Positions 1-10,994 are shown, numbered from the stretch's first letter. The stretch is DNA of 64,000 nucleotides from Paracentrotus lividus (GCA_940671915.1 CALNVZ010000218.1:40972120-41036119); one strand, 5' to 3'. Made by a program: numbers and translations. The notes: generated by a model from the sequence alone, not told the origin.

Positions 1-94
1 TGTTAAGAAAATACAGCCAGTACGCAACTTTCAAGGAAAGTCTGGCGCTAATTTCAAGTTTAAGGATTTAACTCTGAACTTTGGATTCAAATTG

Positions 95-265
95 TAGGAG
101 ATAGCGCGAACGCAAAGATCTCCGCTACGCACGAAATTGATACGCCCGAGTTTTTTCCTCACGTTTGGGGGAATCGCAAGGTTCAGTCAAGCCGTGAGTG
201 CAATGGCTACCCTCGCGCTGGGGGTGCACCTTCTTGATCAATCGACCCTGCGGCCAGGTAAGTAT
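95..265 (-). ncRNA. U1: U1 snRNA, array copy 1
   Basis: Read on the minus strand this begins with the invariant 5' splice-site recognition sequence AUACUUACCUG (complement of CAGGTAAGTAT ending at 265). It contains the U1A-binding loop AUUGCACUCC in a noisy form and ends with a GCGUUCGCGC-type 3' stem. It runs 171 nt against about 164 in the family, the excess being scattered one-base insertions. U1 snRNA pairs with 5' splice sites in the nucleus as the core of U1 snRNP. This copy keeps the clearest upstream octamer/CRE pair of the array. Confidence 0.93.
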
Positions 266-519
266 GAATTCATTGACCTCTGAAAGGTACACATTGACAT
301 GCAAGACATTAGTTTTTGTCATGGTTAGTGAAACGTTATTACTCTCCTAATCTGTACTTGCTTTTCCAACATCCTGTTGAAAGGTTGACAAGTAGGAAAT
401 ATTTAGTAGAAATCAATCAATTGATGACTTCAAAATATCTGGGCTGAGCTATGAAACCAAAATCGTAAAATGAGACAAATTGTGACATATCTTTCATCAA
501 TAGGTGCAGGCCGAATGTC

Positions 520-568
520 ATGAATATGCATCGAGCATTCATTGTTTAATACTTCCGCTGTGACGTCA
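520..568 (-). promoter_or_regulatory. Distal octamer-like and CRE block of U1 copy 1
   Basis: ATGAATATGCAT (519-530) is an octamer-like motif and TGACGTCA (561-568) is a perfect palindromic CRE/ATF site. They sit about 255-300 bp upstream of the U1 5' end at 265, the usual place for a distal sequence element of snRNA genes. The pair recurs in noisy form in most units. The function is inferred. Confidence 0.55.
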
Positions 569-1088
569 CAAAGACGAATAGAAAGCACGATTTGGGTCAT
601 TGACGGATCTGAAGAGACAGGTTGGGGGTTTTTTGACCAATGTAAAAAACATTGAAAAAATAAGAAAAACAAAAGATAGATAAATAAATAAATATAGCCT
701 TCATTCTTTTTTGGCAAGAAACAAATAAGCGTGATCTATTTTGTTTGGAAATATTTAAGACGCGTGAATCTACTTTGCAATGGTTAAAAAGAGAGGAGAT
801 CAATATGCAATTCGGAGGCAGTAGCTTTCTAATACTAGTTAGACGATTTAATGATGACTCCACTAAAATCTTAGCCAGTTTATTCGACTCGACTTGTTCT
901 ATCGCCATCATGACTTTTCCTTAACCATTGGTTAAAGACCCCCTACCGTGGCCATTCCGGTCATCCCTGCTTCTTTTTAATAGGTCCAAAGACTCTCGGA
1001 AGTAAGAAATACAAGGCAGTACCACTTTCAACGAAGTCTGCGCCAAGTTTCAAGTAAAGGCATTTTTACTCTGCTTTGATTCAAATTG

Positions 1089-1253
1089 TAGTAGATAGCG
1101 CGAACGCAGATCTCCGCTTACCATAAATCTAACGCCCGAGTTCCCCACGTTTTGGGGGAATCGCAAGGTTCAGCAAAGCCGGACGTGCAAATGGCAAGCC
1201 TCGCCTTGGCGGTGCAATCCTTCTTGTCAATGCGACACCCTGCGCCCAGGTAT
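1089..1253 (-). ncRNA. U1: U1 snRNA, array copy 2 (variant 5' end)
   Basis: This is the same U1 gene by its stem-loop II segment, Sm-site region and 3' stem. The 5' end is altered: the plus strand reads CAGGTATAG rather than CAGGTAAGTATG, so the splice-site recognition segment is damaged as written. The upstream 1385-1735 is unlike that of the other units. It is either a diverged pseudogene copy or a stretch of poor consensus; the 5' end alone cannot decide. Confidence 0.88.
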
Positions 1254-1384
1254 AGATTTCCATGACTCTGAAAGGTACACATTGACGCAAGACCATTAGT
1301 TTGTCATGGTAAGTGAAAACGTTTCCTATCTCTATCTTTACTTTGCTTTCAACATCCTTTTGAAAAGGTTGACAAAGTAGGGAG

Positions 1385-1735
1385 TAATCATTCTAGTACA
1401 TATGAAGATGCAATCAATATGATTGACATGTAGCTTCAACAAATCCATCTCGGGCCTCGAGCTCGATAGATCCAGAGCACTTAATGATGAACCGAGACAA
1501 TATACCTGTCGCAAGGCACGTTGTCAACCACCAGTACACAAAGAGCATAGCACGAGCAGAACTGCTTCTTGACATTCCTGCGAGGTGAATTGACCCTGGA
1601 TTCATGTGTGACGTCAGACCCAAGTCATCGAAGCTACGGTATTTGGTTTCGACCGGTCTCACAACTGTGCTTCACTTGCCAATAAAACCAAGCTGGAAAT
1701 AAGCATAAAAAAGATCAATCATCATGAAATAATAT
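1385..1735 (-). other. Divergent distal segment in the unit upstream of U1 copy 2
   Basis: Where the other units carry TTGATACCTCAAAATATCTGGCC and the AT-rich tract, this unit has about 340 bp of unrelated sequence, keeping only a TGACGTCA (1608-1615). The two flanks rejoin the array consensus. It may be a gene-conversion patch, an older unit type, or a misassembled read. Confidence 0.5.
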
Positions 1736-1995
1736 AAATAAATACGCTCGGTCAATTCTTTTTGGCAAAGCAACAAATAAGCGTGATCTATTTTGTTTGA
1801 ATATTTTTAAGAGCGTGAGAATCTCTTTGGGTATAAAAAGGGACCACGGGTAATGTGTCAAATCGAATCAGAGCACGTAGCTTTCTACATATAGTTAGCA
1901 CGGATTATGATGATCCACTAAAATTCTACCAGTCTATTCGATCGACTTGTTCCAATCGCCACATGACTTATCTACCATGGTTAAAAGAGCCCCCT

Positions 1996-2033
1996 CACGT
2001 GGCATCGGGTTCATTCCCTGCTTCTTATTTATA
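1996..2033 (-). promoter_or_regulatory. Conserved CACGTG plus TATAAATA block between U1 units
   Basis: CACGTG (1996-2001) and TATTTATA (2026-2033, TATAAATA on the minus strand) lie about 110-145 bp past the U1 3' end. The surrounding 90 bp is among the best conserved parts of the unit and is the only part kept in the inverted fragment at 7971-8061. USF binding to an E box is established for a sea urchin U6 gene. Here the block could be a far-upstream element of the next U1 copy or a promoter for something else. Confidence 0.45.
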
Positions 2034-2120
2034 GGTCAAGATCTCGGGAAGTTAAGAAAATAGCAGCAGTACCAACTTTCAGAAGGAAGTCTTGGCCAAG
2101 TTCAAGTAAAGGATTTTACT

Positions 2121-2140
2121 TCTGACTTTGGATTCAAATT
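2121..2140 (-). terminator. snRNA 3' box of U1 copy 3
   Basis: On the minus strand this reads ATTTGAATCCAAAGTCAGA. The end matches the metazoan snRNA 3' box core AAARNNAGA exactly and lies about 14 nt past the U1 3' end, within the usual 9-19 nt. The 3' box directs Integrator cleavage of the primary transcript. The block recurs after the other copies. Confidence 0.7.
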
Positions 2141-2142
2141 TG

Positions 2143-2306
2143 TAGGAGATAGCGCGAACGCAGATCTCCGCTACCATAATTATACGCCAGAGTTCCCCAC
2201 GTTTGCGGGGAATCGAAAGGTTCAGCAAGCCGGAGTGCAATGGCAAGCCTCGCCCTGGGGGTGCATCCTTCCTTGATCAACTGCAAACCCTGCGCCAGGT
2301 AAGTAT
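2143..2306 (-). ncRNA. U1: U1 snRNA, array copy 3 (closest to consensus length)
   Basis: This copy is 164 nt, the usual U1 length. On the minus strand it has the 5' AUACUUACCUGG, a stem-loop I loop close to the U1-70K site (one base different from the vertebrate loop), the U1A loop AUUGCACUCC, an Sm site related to AAUUUAUGG (one base lost here) and the terminal stem-loop with the sequence GUUCGCGC. The 3' box and PSE-like block are readable around it, which makes it the best reference copy. Confidence 0.94.
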
Positions 2307-2350
2307 GATTTTCCATGACTTCTGAAAGGTACACATTGACGCAGAGACCA

Positions 2351-2371
2351 GTTAGTTTGTCAATGGTTAGT
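2351..2371 (-). promoter_or_regulatory. PSE-like block of U1 copy 3
   Basis: On the minus strand the unit consensus here is CTAACCATGACAAACTAA, at about -45 to -65 from the U1 5' end. It resembles the vertebrate PSE pattern TCACCNTGAC and sits where SNAPc binds. It is the most constant upstream block across copies. The assignment is by position and resemblance only. Confidence 0.5.
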
Positions 2372-3176
2372 GAAACGTTTACCTCTCCTATCTTTAACTT
2401 TGCTTTTTCAACATCCTATGTTGAAAAGGTTGACAAAGTAGGAGACATATTTGTAGAAGATCGAATCATATTGAATAGCGGCGTGTCGAAGAACATCTGG
2501 CCTGAGCTATGAAACAATGCTCGAGAATATGCAGACAAATTAGGTGAGGCACTTCATGCCACCTTCATCAATAGGTTGCAAGGAATTGTCCATGAATATG
2601 CATGAGAATCCATTGTTATACATCTATGCTGTGCGTCGAGTCAAGCGAATAGAGAACGATACGACATAAGCACCGAACTGTCGCCTATTGCCGAAGTCTG
2701 ACATGCAGACAGGTTTGGGGTTTTTCGACCAAATGTAAAAATATGAAAAAATAAAAGAAAAAAAAAGAAAATAGATAAATAAATAAATATACGCTTCATT
2801 CTTTTTTGGACAATAAACAAATAAGCGTGATCTATTTTGTTTGGAATATTTTTAAGAGCGTGAAATCTACTTTGGGCGTTAAAAAGGAGGGAGATCAATA
2901 TGCAATTCGAGCAAGTAGCTTCTAATACTATGTTAGAGACGATTAATGAATGACTCGCACCTAAAAATTTCTACGTTATCGATCGACTTTTTCACGCACA
3001 TGACTTTCTACATGGTTAAAGGCCCCCCACGTTGGCATCGGTCATCCCTTGCTTCTTATTTATAGTCAAAGATCTCGGAAGTTAAGAAATAGCGGCAGCT
3101 AGTTACCAACTTTCAAGGAAGTCTGGCCAAGTTTAAGTAAAGGATTTTACTTTCTGATATTTGGGATTCAAATGTG

Positions 3177-3337
3177 TAGGAGATAGCGGCAACAGCAGAT
3201 CTCCGCTACCATAAATTATACGCCCGAGTTCCCTACGTTTGGGGGATCGCAAGGTTCAGCAAGCCGGGAGAATGGCAAGCCTCGCCCTGGGGGTGCACCT
3301 TCTTGAATCAATGGCGACCCCTGCGCCAGGTAAGTAT
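3177..3337 (-). ncRNA. U1: U1 snRNA, array copy 4 (unit lacks distal element)
   Basis: The intact 5' recognition sequence ends at 3337 and the terminal stem is present. Its unit is about 100-150 bp shorter than its neighbours because the octamer/CRE block is absent: the upstream sequence jumps from CCATCAATAGG straight to CAGACGGTTGGG near 3580. If the block is a distal enhancer, this copy may be transcribed more weakly. Confidence 0.92.
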
Positions 3338-4068
3338 TTTCATGACTCTGAAAGGTTACACATTGACGCAAGACCATTAGTTTTGTACATGTTAGTGAAC
3401 GTTTACCTCTCTATCTTTACTTTGCTTTTAACATCTTGTTGAAAAGGTTGACAAAGTAGGAAAATATTGTTAGTAGAAATCAATCATATTGAACCTCAAA
3501 ATATCTGGCTTGAAGCTATGAAACAAATGTAAATAAGAGACAATTGTAGAGGCAGTTTCCATCACCTTTTCCATCAATAGGCAGACGGTTGGGGGTTATG
3601 TCGACCACAATGTAAAAAAAAATGAAAACACAATAAAAGAAGCAAAGAAAAAGGAACACTTAGTAAGATAAAAGTACATAAATATACGCTTCATTCTGTT
3701 TTTGGCAGAGAACAAATAAGCGTGATTCTATTTGTTTTGGAATATTTTTGAAGAGCGTGAAATCTACTTTGGGGTTAAAAAGGAGGGAGATCATAGTGCA
3801 TTCGGAAGCAGTAGCTTTCTAATACTATTAGACGGATAATGATGACTCCACTAAAAATTCTACCAGTTTATTCGATCGACTTTTGTTCCATCGCACATGA
3901 CTTTCTACCATGGTAAGGCCCCCTACGTGGCTATTCGTGTCATCCTGCCTTCTATTTATAGGCTCAAAGATCTCGGAAGTTAAGAAAATACAGGCAAGTA
4001 CCAACTTTCAAGGAAGTCTGGCCAAGTTTCAGTAAACATTTTACTTCTGACTTTGGGATTCAACATTG

Positions 4069-4234
4069 TAGGAGGATAAGCCGAACGCAGATTCCGCTAC
4101 CCATAAATTATAACGCCCGGGTTCCCCTCACGTTTGGGGGAACGCAAAGGTTCAGCAAGCCGGAGTCGCAATGGCAAGCCTCGCCCTGGGGGTTGCATCC
4201 TTCTTGATCAATGCGACCCCTGCCAAGTAAGTAT
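4069..4234 (-). ncRNA. U1: U1 snRNA, array copy 5
   Basis: The 5' AUACUUAC is present, but the following bases differ (plus strand TGCCAAGTAAGTAT instead of GCGCCAGGTAAGTAT), so the CUGG part is changed. The Sm-site region, stem-loop II and 3' stem are recognisable. The upstream unit keeps octamer-like ATGAATATGCATG. Confidence 0.91.
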
Positions 4235-5060
4235 GAATTTCCAATACTGCTGAGAAGGTACACATTGACGCAAGACGCAATTATTTTGTCATGGTTAGGA
4301 ACACGTTTTTACCTCTCCTATCTTTACTTTGCTTTTCAAATCCTTGTTTAAAAGTGTTGACAAAGTAGGAAAATATTAGTAGAAATCAATCATATTGATC
4401 CTTCAAATATCTGCCTGAGCTATAAAACAAATGAAAATAGAGACCAAATTGTGAGGCATTCTATACCACCTTTCCATCAATAGGTGCAGGGGAACTGAGT
4501 CATGAATATGCATGAATTCCATTGTTATAATATTTGTGTGACGGTCACAAAAAGACTACGACAAAGCACGATTGGGTATTGACCGATCTGACAGCAGGAC
4601 GGTTTGGGCGTTTTTCGCCTGTAAAAAATGAAAAAATTAAAAAGAAAGGAAAAAAAAAATAGATAAATAAATAAATATAAGCCTTCATTCTTTTTTGGCA
4701 AGAAACAAATAAGCGTGTCTTATTTTGTTTGGAATGATTTTTAAGGAGCGTGGAAATCTACTTTGGGGTTAAAAAGGAGGGAGATCAATATGCAATTCGA
4801 GCAGAGCTTCTAAATCTAGTTTAGAGACGATTAATGATGACCCACCTAAAATTCTACCAGTTATTCGATCGACCCTTGTTCCATCGCCACATGACTTTCT
4901 ACCATGGTTAAAGAGCCCCCTCACGTGGCATCGTCATCCCGCTTTCTTATTTTATAGGTAAGAATCTCGGAAGTTAGAAAATACAGGCATACCACTTTCA
5001 AGAAGTCTGGGCCAAGTTTCAAGTAAAGGAGATTTTACTTTGTACTTTGGATTCGAAATG

Positions 5061-5214
5061 TAGGAGATAGCGGCGAACGCAGATCTCCGCTACATAATTA
5101 TACGCCGAGTTCCCACGTTTGGGGGGAATCGCAAGGTTCAGCAGCCGGAGTGCAATGGCAGCCCGCCCTGGGGGTGCATCCTCTGACAATGCGACCGCTG
5201 CGCCAGGTAAGTAT
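5061..5214 (-). ncRNA. U1: U1 snRNA, array copy 6
   Basis: The 5' recognition segment is intact, ending at 5214. At 154 nt the copy is about 10 nt short because of scattered one-base losses in the stem-loop I/II region and Sm side. Stem-loop II AUUGCACUCCGG is present. Confidence 0.91.
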
Positions 5215-6098
5215 GATTTTCGCATTGACTCTGAAAGGTACACATTGACGCAGGACGCATTAGTTTGTCATGTGTTAGTGAAACGTTTTACCTCTCCTCC
5301 TATCTTACTGACTTTCTTTTCAAAACCATCTTAGTTGAAAGGTTGACACAAGTAGGGAGAATATTTAGTATAGAAAATCAATCATATTTGGACTACTACT
5401 ATCAAGAATATTCTCTTGGCCTGACGTCTATGACAAAACAAATGTAAATAGCAAGACAAATTGTGGAGGCATTATCACTTTCCACTCATCAGGTCAGGAT
5501 ATGTCATATGAATATGCATGAGATTCCATGTTATAATATTGTGTGACTCACACAAGAGACATAACGACTAGACTATTTGGTATTCGACGCCCTGGGATCT
5601 GACAGCAGGACAGGTTGGGTTTTTTTCGAACCATGTAAAAGAATAATGAAAAATAAAGAAAAAAAAGGAACTAGATAAATAAATAAAATACGCTTCATTC
5701 CTTTTTTGGCAAGAACCAAATAAGCGTGATCTATTTTGTTTGGATATATTTTAGAGAGCGTGAATCTACTTTGGGGTTAAAGAAGGAGGGAGATTCAATA
5801 TGGCATTCGGCAGAGCAGTAAGCTTTTTTATACTAGTTAGACGTTAAGATTGATGACTCACTAAATTCATTCTAAGCCAGTTTTCGATGACTTGTTCACA
5901 TTCGAATCGCACAAGTTCTGACTTTCCTAACCATGTTAAAGAGCCCCCTCACGTGGCTCGGTCATCCCTGCTTCTTTTCTATTTAATTAGGTCAAAGATC
6001 TCGGAAGTTAAGAAATACCACTTACCCAACTTTCACCAGGAAGTCTGGCGCAGTTTCAAGTAAAGGATTTTACTTCTGACTACTTTGGATTCAAATTG

Positions 6099-6260
6099 TA
6101 GGAGATAGCGCGAACGCAGATCTCCGCCTACCAAAATTATACCGCCCGAGTTCCCCACAGTGTTGGGGAATCGCAAGGTTTCAGCAGCCGGAGTGCAATG
6201 GCAAGCTCGCCTGGGGGTGCATCCTTCTGGATCAATTGCGACCCCTCGCCAGGTAAGTAT
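6099..6260 (-). ncRNA. U1: U1 snRNA, array copy 7
   Basis: The 5' AUACUUACCUGG is intact and the copy is 162 nt long. The U1A loop, Sm-site region and terminal GCGUUCGCGC stem are all readable. The upstream unit carries the octamer-like and CRE-like block in degraded form. Confidence 0.92.
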
Positions 6261-7149
6261 GAATTTTCCCATGACTCTGAAAGGTAGCACATTGGAACGC
6301 AAGACATTAGTTTGTCTATGTTAGTGAAACGTTTTACCTCTCCTATCTTTACTTTGCTTTCAACATCCTGTTGAAAAGGTTGACAAAGTAGGAGAATGAT
6401 ATTAGTTAGATAATCAATCATATTGATACCTCAAAATATCTGGCCTGAGCTATATGAACAAAATGTAAAATAGAGAACAAATTGTGAGGCATCATCTACA
6501 CCACCTTTCGCATAATAGGTGCAAGGGAATGTCATGAATGCATGAGATTCCATTGTTGTATTAATATTGTGTGAACGTCACAAAGAGACATACGACAAAG
6601 CACGATTTGGGTATTGACCCGGATTCTGACAGGCAGACAGGTTGGGGTTTTTTCGACCAATGTAAAATGTAAAAAATAAAAGAAAAAAAAGAAATAGATA
6701 AATAAATAAATATACGAGCTCATTCTTTTTTGGCAAGAAACAAATAAGCGTGATCTATTTTGGTTTGGAATATTTTTAAGAGCGTGAAATCTACTTTGGG
6801 GTTAAAAAGGAGGGAGATTCAATATGCAATTCGGAGCAGTAGCTTTCTAATCACTAGTTATGACCGATTAAATGAATGGACTCCACTAAATATTCTATAC
6901 CGAACGACTTTTTTCAACAAAGTTCACGACATTGTTCCCACAGTCGACCGGCATGACTTTCTTTCTTTACTCCACTTTTCATCCAGGTTTAAAGAAGAGC
7001 CCCTCACGTGGCATCGGTCATTCTGCTTCTTTATTTATAGGCAAAAGAATTCGGAAGTTAAGAATACAGGCATGTAACCAACTTTCAAGAGAGTCTGGCC
7101 AAGTTTCAAGTAAAGGAATTTAACTTCTGACCTTTTGGATTCCAAATTG

Positions 7150-7314
7150 TGAGGAGATAGGCGCGAAAACAGCAGTCTCCTCCATAAATTATACGCCGCG
7201 AGTCCCACGTTTGGGGAATCGCAAGGTTCAGCAAGCCCGGAGTGCAATGGCAAGCCTCACCCTGGGGCATGCGGCTTCTTTGATCCAATGCGACCCCTGC
7301 GCCAGGGTAAGTAT
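7150..7314 (-). ncRNA. U1: U1 snRNA, array copy 8 (terminal copy, lacks distal element)
   Basis: This is the last U1 copy at the right end of the array. The 5' recognition segment ends at 7314 with one extra G (CAGGGTAAGTAT on the plus strand). Its upstream region lacks the octamer/CRE block with the same junction as copy 4 (near 7583). Beyond it the unit decays and ends at an inverted fragment. Confidence 0.9.
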
Positions 7315-7970
7315 GATTTTTCCATGACTTCTAGAAGGTACACATTGACGGCAAGACCATAGTTTGTCATGTTAGTGAAACGGTTTAACCTCTCCTATCT
7401 TTACTTTGGCTTTTCAACATAACTCCGTTTGTTGAAAAGGTTTGACAAAGTAGGGTAATATTTAGAGAATCAAATCTATATTTGATACCTTCAAAATATC
7501 GGCCTGGAGCTATGAAACAAATGTAACATAGGAAGGGACAAATTGTGAAAGGCTTCCATCTAATGTCACTCTTTCCATAATAGCCAGAAATGGTTGGGCG
7601 TTTATTCGAACCAACTGTAAAAAGGAAAAAAAAGAAAAAATTTTTGTTTGAACAAAGAACAAAAAAAAAAAAGGAAAAATAGATAAATAAATAACATAAT
7701 ACCGCTTCAATTCATTTTTTGCAAGCAACAAATATAGCGTGATCTATTTTTGTTTGGAAAATAATTTTTATAATAAAGAAGCGGTGAGTGAGGAATATCA
7801 TCATCTTCTAGACCTTTGGGATTAAAAAAATAAAAGAGCGAGGGCGTAATCAATATTGCATCGGGAGCACAAGTGAGTTAGCTTTCTAATTATAAGGTTA
7901 AATAACGATTAATTGAAAATGGGAGAAACATCAAAGGTCCAGACTTAAAGATTCTATCTCTAATTACTTT

Positions 7971-8061
7971 CGAGATCTTTGACCTATGAATAAGAAGCAG
8001 GGATGACCGATGCCACGTGAGGGGGCTCCTTAACTATGGTAGAAAATCATGTGCGATAGAA
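7971..8061 (+). repeat. Inverted fragment of a U1 unit at the array end
   Basis: This is the reverse complement of the E-box/TATA block and adjoining sequence of the U1 unit (GAGATCTTTGACC through to the CACGTG and the ATCATGTGCGATAGAAC segment). It marks the right boundary of the array and a change to unrelated sequence at about 8062. Confidence 0.8.
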
Positions 8062-8670
8062 CTTTTTAAAACAACAATGACGTCATCTTTGGTACGGGTT
8101 GGTCGGGCATCTGTTGGTTTGGTTGGTTTAAACGGCGCATGTCATTCAACTTTGAATATTCACGCCAATTTTTTGTTGTTTTTTGTTATTTATTTATCCT
8201 TTTTTAATTTTTATTTTGTGGTTTTAATAGTGAAATTTAGAAATCGTGATTTTGAATTTGTAGCAATTTTTAAGGGAATACAAACAAGCTGTCAACACTT
8301 AAGTCACTGCCCGTTTCAATGTATTTTCTGGCCTGTCCGGCTTGGTACATTGAGCAGACGTTTTAAAGAGGGGCCTTCGTTTTAAGCGTTTTTTTTTTTT
8401 TTTTTTTTTTGTTGCGAGAATACTGGCGTCGGATATTGCTTCATTGAAATGGTAATTGCTCCAAATTTAGTCTTGCTCCCCTCTTCCTTTTTCTTCTCTC
8501 TCTCTCTCCCTCATAACCTTTCAACAAAAAGAAGGGAAAAAAATTGTAAAAAGGGGGAGATTTCATGAACTTTAAGATACGACAAATCCATTTCTTGCCA
8601 AAATAATGAAGCGTAATATATGTATTCTCGCCTCTCTCTTGACTTGATAACCGGATGTTGCAACTTCTCA
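8062..8670. other. Intergenic, no gene seen
   Basis: AT-rich sequence with a TGACGTCA near 8080, a long T run at 8389-8410 and a pyrimidine tract at 8480-8513. No coding signal or RNA gene was recognised. Confidence 0.5.
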
Positions 8671-8683
8671 TACATGCATTTGT

Positions 8684-8830
8684 GTTGGATCAGTGGATAG
8701 AGCGCCTGTCTCATAATCGGGAGGTCGTGGGATCGATCACCGGCCGCGTCATATAAAAAAACGTTAAAAAATTGGAGTTGCTGCTTCTCTCTTTGGCGTT
8801 CACCAAGAAAGGGATAGAGCAACGGTCGAT
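8684..8830 (+). mobile_element. tRNA-derived SINE
   Basis: An A-box-like ATCAGTGGATAGAGCGC and a B-box-like GGATCGATCACC are about 30 bp apart with an anticodon-like CTCATAA loop between. This is the layout of an internal pol III promoter from a tRNA with a CAT anticodon. It is followed by a non-tRNA body (TTGGCGTTCACCAAG). The T arm is degraded, so it is a retroposon rather than a tRNA gene. Confidence 0.65.
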
Positions 8831-9269
8831 CTGGCGCTGATCAGTGGCTGCCGAGCCCACGATTAATTGGTAAAATAAATTTCCGTTTCACTTTTCAGGA
8901 GTTTATTTCGGACAATAAAATTTGGAGCATTTCTTCAGGTACATATAATTTTCTAAGAACGAGGAATGCTTTCAATTTTGATGAGATGTCCTTGTGGATT
9001 TTCTTTTTGACCGCAGTAACCTATTCAACCCATTGGCATATGCTATGGCCATAGGCTTCGGAAGATTTTCAGGATGGGGGGGGGGGGGGGCTCAATTTTT
9101 TACCAGCTATTTTGGGGGTTTTGAAATTTTTTTAAGTACCCCCCCCCTAACATACGTTGTCAGATTTTTTTGAAAATGCCGAAGTCTTCTTTTAATTTGA
9201 TTGTTTGTTATTTAATAATAATAATACCAAAAAAATAGTATTCCTACTTATCAAACTAGGATGGCAGTA

Positions 9270-9980
9270 TGAGCGGGAAGTGGAAGCTGAAAATATTTAA
9301 TATATCAACCTGAAAACAGTGCATTTTTAGCGTTTTTTCGCTATGTTTACAAAAAAGGATATTCATCTCATTAAACAATGCGAGCGCGAATCGCGAACTG
9401 AAAATTTTTGATATAGCAACCTGAAAAGTGTGCATTGTACGCGCTTTTTGTGCTATGGTTATAAAGGAGATATTTATCTCATTAAAGGGATTAAGTAGCT
9501 TTCAAAAACAAGAGCAATTATACCAAGATTAATAGAATTATATTGCTCCAACAGTAAAAACAAACTACTGAAAGTTTCAGATCAAATGGAAGTCATTTAC
9601 TACCCTAAAACAGTGTAACAAACAATGCCCAGCATACAGCCGAACACCAGTACCCTCATGCTGAGAGCTAACCAGGCCGCTAGAGAAGGGGGAATTTACA
9701 ACAGGAAATGGGTGTGTGGAAAAGCACATGGTTTTATAAACCATCCGGTGTTGGTTTATAAATTTTGAGTATGAAATCATTGATATCTCGAAGGTAAAGC
9801 AAGCAATTAGCTTGCAATTTTGCAGAGATACCAGACTGACCTAAGTGTTTATAATTATGTTGGCAAAATAAGCTAAATCGAATAAATGTGATTTGAATAT
9901 CATTCAATGTTACTGCATCCCTTCAAACAATGCAAGCGCGAAGGGTGAGCTGAAACTTTTTGATAAAACCTAACGTATTT
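9270..9980. repeat. Degenerate copies of the GCGAGCGCGAAGCGCGAGC monomer family
   Basis: Three diverged units at about 9290-9400, 9380-9490 and 9930-9970 share CAATGCGAGCGCGAA followed by CAACCTGAAAACAGTGCATT and GCGCTTTTTGTGCTA. The same monomer forms the array at 60945-63000. No gene was seen in the intervening sequence. Confidence 0.65.
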
Positions 9981-10921
9981 TGGCCTTTGGCCGTCAAGAA
10001 CGTCATTATATATTTGCTATAGGCGTAGGGTTCAGTCTGTCAATCGAGTATTAAAAATTCCCCCCTTTTCTTGCTGTTTCCCGATTTTCTTTTGGGCCCC
10101 ATGCATCTGCACCTGGAGCCATATCTGAACTTGACCGGAGTCTTTAGACACTTGTTCTTACTCCTTCACAATCAGCCTGCACGCATTATCTTTCTTATGG
10201 TCCCCAACTATGGATGTAGCCACAAACATAATTATCACGTAATATAGGTTTTCCCGGCCATTTTCATCCCCCATTCACTCAATTACATGTGCGGAGAATT
10301 CAATTTAGCTATATTTTGGGCCTGTGCTTAAACTGGCATTTCAATAACACACTTTAGGAATTCAACCTAATGTGAACAGCGACCGAAAAGGTACTTTAGT
10401 CAATCAAAGACGTACAAGATTCGCCTACTTCACGATGGTAATATTTAATTTCACATTTAATGTAAACAAGAGCTAATTTGTACGTATTTGTATTTTCTAT
10501 TTCATTTTAAAGCTATCTATTTCATGCAAAACGTAGTCAATTTCACTATGTATGGTATATGGTATGCTAACGCTTGATTTTATAATTGCTAAAGAAATTA
10601 TGTATCAAAGTCATCCTTTGAAAGGAATGGTCATAGCTTTTGGGCTTATAACTGAATAATCATATTCATCACCATATCCCACTTATAGATTCTGATAAAC
10701 AATCAACACTTCGGGTATAGGCCATAGAGACAGGAGATGGAGAGAGATCGCGATGAACGCACCAACCCTGTCTCTCCATTCCTCTCCAGGGCAATGACGT
10801 TATAGCAATGTTATTTATGTATATATTTTGTTTCATTATATAATTTTGATTTCATAATCTTCCTTCATTTATCATCATTTTCGGAAATGTATGGATATGT
10901 GCCTGAAAAGGCTCCATGTTT

Positions 10922-10994
<73 letters not shown>

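Larger units (their letters stand above)
1..7970 (-). repeat. Tandem array of U1 snRNA gene units, about 1.0 kb each
   Basis: Eight head-to-tail units each carry one U1 snRNA gene read leftwards. Distances between successive U1 5' ends are 988, 1053, 1031, 897, 980, 1046 and 1054 bp. Each complete unit has, read on the minus strand, an octamer/CRE-like block near -260 to -300, a PSE-like block near -45 to -65, U1, a 3' box and then a CACGTG/TATAAATA block. Tandem U1 repeats of roughly this size are known in sea urchins. Units differ by many one-base indels, even in U1 positions that should be invariant, so much of the variation is probably sequencing error. The left edge of the window cuts the array, so it continues outwards. 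Confidence 0.93.

Noticed and set aside
1414..7253. Open frames of 60-105 residues inside the U1 array
   Set aside because: They overlap U1 snRNA and its promoter, differ between units through indels, and have no recognisable domain.
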